Of a stretch of 64,000 bases of DNA, positions 56,646 to 64,000 are shown in pieces. The notes under the pieces were generated by a model. The model was given only the letters and a program-made list of their open reading frames with translations, ran no database searches and was not told the origin of the DNA. This DNA is from Erigeron canadensis (lineage: Eukaryota > Streptophyta > Magnoliopsida > Asterales > Asteraceae). The position numbers were made by a program, and so were the translations under genes. Every line of letters begins with the position of its first letter. The stretch's first letter is position 1. The stretch spans positions 930,001 to 994,000 of the forward strand of contig NC_057765.1 of NCBI RefSeq assembly GCF_010389155.1, in the 5' to 3' direction.

Positions 56646-56697
<52 letters not shown>

Positions 56698-56879
56698 TAA
56701 GCGAACTTTTTGGTATAGTGATACTTTCAATATGTATCCTGTCAGATTTAATATACTACTAAAAAATTGAACCAACTTATTTTTACATTTGATTTTTCTT
56801 TATAATAATCTCACAATATGATAGCGGGTAGCCTATTACATAATCCTAATTCAGTTATTTATTTTATGAGTTAATTAAT
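55996..56879. other. Intergenic DNA with repeat fragment and TA microsatellite
   Basis: Holds a segment at 56426-56540 (AACAGCCTCTTTACACC...TAGGGGTAAGGCTGTC...ACCTCCCCATAC), which resembles a widespread plant SINE-like 3' module, and (TA)n at 56646-56695. No gene seen. Confidence 0.5.
56646..56695. repeat. (TA)n microsatellite
   Basis: About 25 uninterrupted TA units. Confidence 0.95.
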
Positions 56880-58012
56880 TGTAAAATTGGTCCTGTGGTT
56901 TACATACTTTAGCAATGGGGGTCCCTTTGTAAGTATCGTTACAATTGGGTCCTTATTTTGAGAATTTTTTTGCAAGATTGGTCCCTTTTTAACAGGACCG
57001 TTAGTGGGTGTCGTTAAGTCTTAACAGAAGGGACCATCATTGCTAGTAAACTCAAGAAGGACACCCATTGCTAAAATGAAAAAACCATATGGACCAATCT
57101 TGCAATTAACAACTTGATATCTTTTTTGATTTAATTCAAAAGATTGCAACATACAATTGTCAATGCATCAGATCCCTAATTATACTTTTTAACTTTTCTA
57201 TAAAAGAATGAAAATCAATAAATACTTAATTTAAATATAACTATTAACATACTTTAGCTTTTCATGATTGATAATTAAACTATTAAAAACATATTTCTAC
57301 AAAAATATTTCTAAAACTTGTAAATGCTTCAATTGTTGATGATAATTAAATCCACATAATAATTTATATTCACGTCTTAAAATAACAAATTGTGTTACTC
57401 GATATATAAATAACATATTAAAAAGTAAGTTATGATCTATATTAAAATAAACTATATATTTATTTATTAATATTTATTAATCCAGCAACTGTATAAATGT
57501 TTAACATATTATATAGGGAACCAAAAAAACATATATGATAATTATATTTTTTGAACAGGTTTACTTTTTGGTAATATCAAATTTCAAATATACAACCTCT
57601 AATTTCGTAACTATAAATAATAATAAAAGTTTATATATTAATTATTTTTCAAAGTAAAAAATATTATACAAGGTACATCTCCATTATTAAAATTTTTAAG
57701 TATATATAAATTTACTAATTAGGGATCTGACACACTGAAAATTGTATGTTGCAATTACTTGAGTTAAATCAAAAAACATATCAAGTTGTTAATTGCAAGA
57801 TTGGTCCTTGTGGTTTTTTCATTTAAGCAATGGGGGTCCTTTATGTGTTTACTAGCAATGATGGTCCCTTCTGTTAAGACTTGACGACATTCGCTAACGA
57901 TTCTATTAGAAAGGGACCAATCTTGCAAAAAAATCTCAAAACAGAACCCCCATTGCAACGATACTTATAAAGAGACCCCATTGCTAAAGTGTGTAAACCA
58001 CATGGACTAAAA
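56880..58012. mobile_element. Large inverted-repeat (foldback) element, ~300-bp arms
   Basis: The arms at 56880-57182 and 57715-58012 are inverted copies, roughly 80% alike. They pair from the outer GTGGTTTACAYACTTTAGC to the inner TAATTAGGGATCTGA. A ~530-bp AT-rich centre carries no gene. Each arm is itself partly self-complementary (GCAAGATTGGTCC with GGACCAATCTTGC). Long terminal inverted repeats suggest a Mutator-like or foldback element, but no target duplication could be fixed. Confidence 0.8.
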
Positions 58013-58670
58013 TATGTTTTATCTAAAGTGATTAAAAAAAAATTATGTTAGTAAAGCATATATGTTGTGAAAAGCTTTAATATTAATATAATCTAGGATT
58101 AAAGTTACTTTCTTATGTCTAACTAACTTAGTAACTCGCGTATTACGCGGGCAGATAAAAAAAAATGTTTATAAATGTCATATACTCCACTAATAAAAAA
58201 AATATATAAAACTTAAAAGAAAACATAACCTATTTACATATAACAAATTAAAATATTTAAAAGTGAAGATATTTAATGACAGAATAGAGAAAATCATAAT
58301 TTAATTATGTACGATGTCATAAATTAATTAGATAAAATATAAATAATTAATAAGACAATGTATGCCAAGTAATATTTTTTTAAAAATATAGATGTCACCG
58401 GTTTAGTTTTTGTTTTAGCTTTCAAAATTATTCGATTGAGAGAAACCGGGTCGAAGAACCCGAATAAACCAACCCCCACCATGTTGTCATTATCGTCAGA
58501 AAGGCGCCAATCATATTGAATATTTCCTAGTTATATATTATTAGTGGGTGATAAAATAATGTCATAGATGTCAACCTCTTCCACCCAATGATATATCAAA
58601 CGATATTTTTTTTATACAAGACAAGCTAGCAAGCAATCTGTCTCTTTTTTTTTTTTGGTTAGACAGAAAT
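58013..58670. other. Upstream region of the GGT gene
   Basis: Around 58133-58160 there is a Helitron-like hairpin remnant (CGCGTATTACGCG with flanking GTTACTAA on the minus strand). No clear TATA box stands out; a C/T-rich stretch (58640-58660) precedes the ATG. No other gene seen. Confidence 0.45.
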
Positions 58671-61600
58671 ATGGGGGAACGGAGTAATCAAACTCCACTT
58701 TTGAAAGCTTCACAAGATGGCAAATCAAGGAGTAAATGGACAACTGCAATTTTATTTTTCACTTCACTCACCGCTCTTATTTGTAAGTTCTCTTTCTCTC
58801 TCTCTTATTTTTTTTTTTTTTATAACCAACCCCACAAAAGCCCGTAAAAACGGCGTATAAGAAAGTTTATGTAAACAGTCATACCCTTCCCGTCCTCCTC
58901 GTTCGAAGTTAAAGATTATAGAAACATATTTAAGCCATTTAGACTGCTAGAGGAAACAGTTTGTGGGAGTAATATTTGTAAACTGGATCATAATAACTTA
59001 GACGAAATTTGAGATGAGCCAGATGAGGTTGAGTGTAGCATAGGCGCATATATAGCCTAACTTTTGAATTTAGATCCACTAATCTAAATGACTAGGTAAA
59101 CCAATAGAGTCAACTATACTACCCCTACCGTTTTAAAAAGTAGCTCTTTTCTATTTTAGTATCTTACTATTTTTAGGGGGTGTTTAGGATTTCTTATTTA
59201 ACATGATTTTTAGATTATTATGTTTTGAAATCACAAAAAGCTATTTTTAGTGTTTGGCAAAAAGTTAATAACAATCGATTTTTTACGTTTTGGAAGGCCC
59301 AAAACGTGATAATCCATAAGCATATCATACCCTGCTGCAACAAAATACTGAAAAATTAATTTCTTCTTTTGCTTGTTAATTTACTTTAATACCCATTATT
59401 ATAGGGCACGTCTCTCACCATTTATTTATAATCTGTGACTTGTGAGTTGTGAGCATCTAATTTATCAAGAGCTTAGTTTATCATTTTTAAACTTATTGAC
59501 TTTATTATTTTTTGTATATTACAAATTTGTTTACGTGATATATACTTGAATATCACTATTGATGTAGATGAACTAAATGACTTATATATCATATTGCTTA
59601 TTATTTTTATAGCCTTGTTATATCACTACGACTTTTTTCTTATATTCCATGAGTGTTTATTAAAATCAGCTTCAATGACATATTAATCATTATGAGTTCG
59701 ATATTTTGATGACATAAGTAAATGTCTTTTTTTAGTCATTTCACTAATTTAGTTACCGAATTATGTAATTTACCAAACACAAAAAAAAATCAATTTTCTG
59801 ATTATAATGACATTAAACAACAAAATTAAATCCAAACACTAAAATTCCACATCACGTTTTGTTAGAGTTAATTATCTGATTCTGATTATACAAACAACAT
59901 AATCAATTTTCAGTAAGCAATCCCAAACACCCTTTAATTTGTATCAAAATAATTTTCAGTAAGTAATCGTTCTTTTATCTATTACTAGCACGGTGCCCGC
60001 GCGATGCGGCGGTCGTGACGGCGACGGTGTGATGGTTGGGCGACTTTTGGTGGTGGAGCAACACTGAGTTGTGTATATAATTGATGTAAAAGGTTAATGG
60101 ACATATTTTAAGTGATAAAATGATTGATAGTGTAATTTAATCATTAATGTTAAGGGGATTGTGTAATTTTAAGAGGTGCTAAATGAAAATATTACATATT
60201 TTCAACATTACAAAAAATAAAAAGGGCTATTCTTTTTATAATATAGTATAGATATTTCATTAGATAATCATCACTAATACATTTTCTCAAGTCAAAGTGA
60301 GTTTTTTATTATTAAAAAATTTATTTATTATGTATATACAAATTTCAAATCTTTTATTCTTTTTTTTTTTTTTATGAAAACGTTTTTTACAACCAAAGAG
60401 GCCCTAAGGTTCTTCTTGAATTTTTATGGATGGGTGATGGGTCCTTCAAAGGACCAACTCCAACATTGAAAAAAAAAAGTTTGCAAAAAGGTGTGGATCA
60501 TTTGCTCGCAACAAGGGATCTAGCTTATGTTGTCTTAACTGGATCCGTGCTAGAGAGCCTCCTCACCCTCAACACCTAGTGGGAGAAGAAACCCCCAACT
60601 AAACCGCCCGAGAGAGATAATCATTTATTTAAGGAAGGATAGGAGAAAGAGTAGGTATGATTGGAGAAAAATAGTATAGGGATTGTGAGGCATGGAAAGG
60701 TATGGTTGCCATAGGTTAGGCATGGCTAGACATGAGTTTGCCATGAAATGATGTGACAGTATATTATTGGTAAATGGCTAGGCATGATTAGGCGTGAGAG
60801 TGACCATTGCCATCATCCTCACAATTAATGTATGGAATGTAACAATTATTATCTCCATGCATTTATTATTGCAAACAATATTCATATGCATTAAGTCATA
60901 AATCTTGTGGGATCAAGATTCAAGATCATCTTTAAATCTTAGTCTTTGTTTTTTCATCTAAAGGACAAGATGCTAGCTTCTAATTTGACCCCTCAAGTTA
61001 GAAGTAACTTTAGGATTCAAACCTGCTTTATTGGAAGACTTTTTTTTGTGAAATACCTTGAAATGTCCTTCCCATGTATCGAACTCGAGACCTCCAGCAT
61101 GAAAAGCTGGTTCTCAACCATTGAGCTATAAGGGGTCGTACTCGTTATATGATTTTATTTTATATTTTAAACACTTAAAAAATTGATAATGTTATAATTT
61201 TTGGAAGAGAAATGATAAACATAGCCCTAGGGGCTACGTTTAATATGTTATTACATGTATAAAAGACTTGCACATTGAACATAACCACCTCCTATATTTA
61301 CGGATTGATATCCAATGTATAACCTTTGATGCATGTAATAACGTATTAAACATAGTCCCTGAGGCTATGATTATCATTTCCTTTTTGGAAACTTGAAATA
61401 GGTATTGTTTCGTATCGTTTCCGGTATCAATGGAATCGGGCCTTAAAAATCACCCAAGTACAATACTGAGCCAGTGAGCCCGGTCCCGGTCCCATAGGAA
61501 TCGGCACACGCATTTTCCCGTATCCTTGATATTTTTTTGATACGGACCCAGAAATAACCAAGTGGATACCGGTCGTAGTCTCACTTGAAATTTATACTTT

Positions 61601-63899
61601 TTGATATTAGGATCGGGACGAGATTTGTTGTGTGTACAAATTGTTGGTATATCATGAGATAAAACGTAACCATATTGTTCTTTTCAGTTATCTTTATTAC
61701 AATAGGAAGCAACTCAATTCCATTTAGTATAAGTGATGTGAAGATACATAGCAAGAGTCTACAATTAGGCAATGTGTTCAACTTACACAAAGCAACGAAT
61801 AAGCAAATACCACCGAGTGATGTCGTCGAGTCATGGGAAGCAGTCGTGGCAGCAGATGATTCCCGTTGTTCAAAGATTGGCGCATCCTTTCTTAATGCCG
61901 GTGGTCATGCTGTTGATGCTGCTGTCGCGGTTACTTTGTGTGGCGGCATTGTTAATCCAATGGCTAGTGGTATTGGAGGCGGTGGGTTCATGGTCGTTCG
62001 TTCAGCTGACACATCAAAAACAAAAGCATTCGATTTCAGGGAAACGGCCCCTTTAGCTTCTTCGCAGGTTATCTCTTTTCTCTTTGTCAACGTTGTTTAA
62101 AAAGAAGCATTTAATCTATTATCAATGCATTTTTTAAAAACAGAACATGTATCAAAACAATCTGGACGACAAGTATAAAGGAGCACTAGCCATGGGTGTT
62201 CCCGGGGAAATAGCTGGTATTTACCAAGCTTGGTTACAACACGGTCGCTTGCCATGGAAATCTTTGTTTCAGCCTGCCATTCGCCTTGCCAAAAACGGGT
62301 TTGTAGTTGCTCCTTATCTTGCAAGTTCGCTGTCGAGCAATGCTGACAAGATACAAAAAGATCCAGGCCTACAAAAAGTGTATGCTCCTAAGGGGGAGAT
62401 TTTAAAGGCGGGTGACATGTGTTATAACTATGAGCTTGGTTTGAGCTTGGAAGCTATAGCAGAAAGAGGTCCAGCGGCTTTATATAGTGGTGATATAGGG
62501 GAAAAGTTGGTTAGAGATGTTCGGTTGGCAGGTGGGATCTTAACAATGGAGGATTTGAGAAATTATGAGGTGAAAGTTACCGATGCAGTTGAAGTGAACA
62601 CAATGGGGTTCAGCATTTTTGGGATGCCACCGCCGTCAAGTGGTACCCTTGGGCTAGCTCTGGTATGTTACTATTTCTCTGTATGTTTAAATGGGTTGTT
62701 GCAAATAATTGATATGTATATGCAATACTAAACTTAGTACCACTTGAACAATCATTCAATATAACATGAATCATGAATGAGTCAGTCAGGTTGGATCGTG
62801 TTTTATCTTAAACAGGCTTAACGGGTCAAGCTTGTTGTTTGAAAGTTGTGTAAAGGCCAGTTTTGATGAATACGACTACCTAAATCGTGTTATTTTTGAA
62901 AATTATATATCTATCTGTAATATTAAGTTAGTCATAATTAACACGGATGTTTTTCAAGTATGAAGAAAAAAAGTGTACCCGTAACCCAACAGTTTCAACC
63001 AAAACATAAACTGACCCGTTTCAACGTACACACAATTTGACCCATGACACCAAACCTAAACTAATAATGCAGGTTTTAAATATCTTAAATAGCTACGAGA
63101 ACACAAATGAAGCTAAAGGACCATTGGGTTTACACCGATTTGTTGAAGCTTTAAAACATATGTTTGCTATTCGGATGAACTTAGGTGACCCAGATTTTGT
63201 CGATATAAGTAAAACTGCATCAGAAATGCTTTCTCCTACATTCGCGAAGAAAGTTAGAGAACGGATTTTTGACAACACTACCTTCCCTTCTGAATACTAT
63301 ATGCCTGGGTAAATTCAATCACCTTTGGACTAATATTAGTCAGTTTTGAGCTCAAGTACTTGACTGTGTATCTTACTGTGTGTTGACTAGGTGGAGTCAG
63401 ATTCAAGACCATGGTACAAGTCATTTTTGTATAGTAGATGCAGATAGAAATGCCGTGTCGATGACAACAACTGTGAACTACCCATTTGGTGCCGGTGTTC
63501 TATCTCCAGCAACCGGAATTGTACTAAACAACGAAATGGGTGACTTCTCGTCACCTACAGAAATATCCCCTGACAGCCTTCCTCCTTCACCTACAAATTT
63601 TATCAGTCCAAACAAGAGGCCGTTGTCTTCCATGACTCCTGTCATTATTGTCAAGGTAGAAAGCAAACTTTCTACGATTGCTATAAATAAATGATGTTTT
63701 TTGAAAACTGTTTTACTGGCAATAAAAAGTCAACGGTTGACTCTTAATACCCCTTTGACAGGGTGATCAATTGGCTGGGGTTATTGGAGGAAGTGGTGGG
63801 ATGTACATAATACCAGCAGTTATACAGGTCTTCCTTAACCATTTCATTCTAGGAATGCAGCCTTTAGATGCTGTTCAGTCTCCTAGAGTCTACCATAAG
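58671..63899 (+). CDS. GGT4: Gamma-glutamyltransferase / glutathione hydrolase (plant GGT3/4-type), 3' end off window
   Basis: Six exons: 58671-58782, 61688-62067, 62144-62662, 63073-63308, 63391-63655, 63762-63899, all with GT-AG introns and consistent phase, encoding 550 residues so far. The last exon(s), roughly 50-80 residues, lie beyond the window. The N-terminus MGERSNQTPLLKASQDG is followed by one membrane anchor (AILFFTSLTALIFIFITIG) split by intron 1. Family motifs: GGHAVDAAVAVTLCGGIVNP, GIGGGGFM, DFRETAP with the substrate-binding Arg, GVPGEIAG, MPPPSSGTLG, catalytic Thr in DHGTSHFCIVDADRN, NNEMGDFS, RPLSSMTP and GGSGGM. The enzyme cleaves the gamma-glutamyl bond of glutathione and its conjugates; the Arabidopsis relative acts in the vacuole (UniProt calls it GGT3, the literature GGT4). 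No stops or missing key residues. Confidence 0.94.
59176..59933. mobile_element. Harbinger-like non-autonomous element in GGT intron 1
   Basis: The ends GGGGGTGTTTAGGATTTCTTA and, on the other strand, AGGGTGTTTGGGATTGCTTA form terminal inverted repeats. TTA flanks it at 59173-59175 and 59934-59936. About 758 bp without a coding region. The TTA duplication and GGGTGTTTGG-type ends suggest PIF/Harbinger (Tourist-like). Confidence 0.65.
59985..60252 (-). mobile_element. Non-autonomous Helitron in GGT intron 1
   Basis: On the minus strand it starts TCTATACTATATTATAAAAA after an A. It ends with hairpin CCGCATCGCGCGG, GCACCGTG and CTAG (59985-59988) before a T. 268 bp, non-coding. Confidence 0.85.
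60500..61141 (-). mobile_element. tRNA-type SINE in GGT intron 1, split by a ~400-bp insertion
   Basis: The outer pieces match the SINEs at 10333 and 13000: 60500-60609 (CAACAAGGGATCTAGCTT ... CCCAACTAAACCGCCCGAG) and about 61008-61141 (tRNA-like end GAACTCGAGACCTCCAGC...TCAACCATTGAGCTATAAG). Between them about 400 bp of unrelated DNA with GGCATGG-type repeats interrupts the SINE. Confidence 0.7.
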
Positions 63900-64000
63900 G
63901 TGTTTCCTTTTTTTTTTTTTTTCAGTCGCTCTTATTTCCGTCTCTCTTTTTTTATTTAATTCAACCTGTTTGACTATATATTTTGTAATTTTTATGTATA

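Larger units (their letters stand above)
58783..61687 (+). other. GGT4: GGT intron 1 (2.9 kb), loaded with transposons
   Basis: Donor TATTT|GTAAGTTC, acceptor TGTTCTTTTCAG. It contains a Harbinger-like MITE, a Helitron and a SINE split by another insertion. The other visible introns are only 76-410 bp. Confidence 0.9.

Overview
This is nuclear DNA of a flowering plant. The evidence is: one gene with typical GT-AG introns, tRNA-iMet-primed LTR retrotransposons, Helitrons ending in a hairpin plus CTAG, a PIF/Harbinger transposon, and AT-rich intergenic DNA. The accessory ORF of the large Ty1/copia element belongs to a family I know mainly from Asteraceae genomes, so an Asteraceae species is my best guess (moderate confidence). 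Nothing bacterial, phage-like or CRISPR-like is present.

Layout. 1-5734: first exon of a host gene (minus strand, organelle-targeting-like N-terminus), split by a very young 5.2-kb Ty1/copia element. 5735-16274: intergenic DNA with a Helitron, a complete 2-kb PIF/Harbinger transposon with a transposase gene, a hAT-type element, two tRNA-type SINEs, foldback elements and Helitron debris. 16280-45593: a ~14.8-kb Sirevirus-like copia element with a long gag, pol, and a third gene in the env position that appears to have its own promoter and introns. It appears twice only because a 100-N gap (31524-31623) separates two contig ends carrying the same ~14.5 kb; this is almost certainly an unmerged assembly overlap. 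45594-47502: three Helitron-like insertions. 47503-53214: a 3'-truncated, decayed Ty3/gypsy (Tekay/Del-like) element, apparently inserted in a Tat/Ogre-like LTR (53215-53875). 54007-55990: a solo LTR of the same broad gypsy family with a perfect 5-bp target duplication. 56400-58015: repeats, including a large inverted repeat. 58671-63899: six exons of a gamma-glutamyltransferase (glutathione hydrolase) gene on the plus strand, whose last exon(s) lie past the window; its 2.9-kb first intron has collected a Harbinger-like MITE, a Helitron and a split SINE.

Only two host genes are supported: the copia-interrupted one and the GGT gene. The most interesting items are the aberrant termini of the copia insertion (a 71-bp extension beyond the 5' LTR plus retained nucleotides at the other end, inside a clean 5-bp target duplication), the promoter-plus-intron organisation of the Sirevirus third gene, the dense array of a short CGAASTTA-type motif in the non-coding parts of that element, and the false duplication across the gap.
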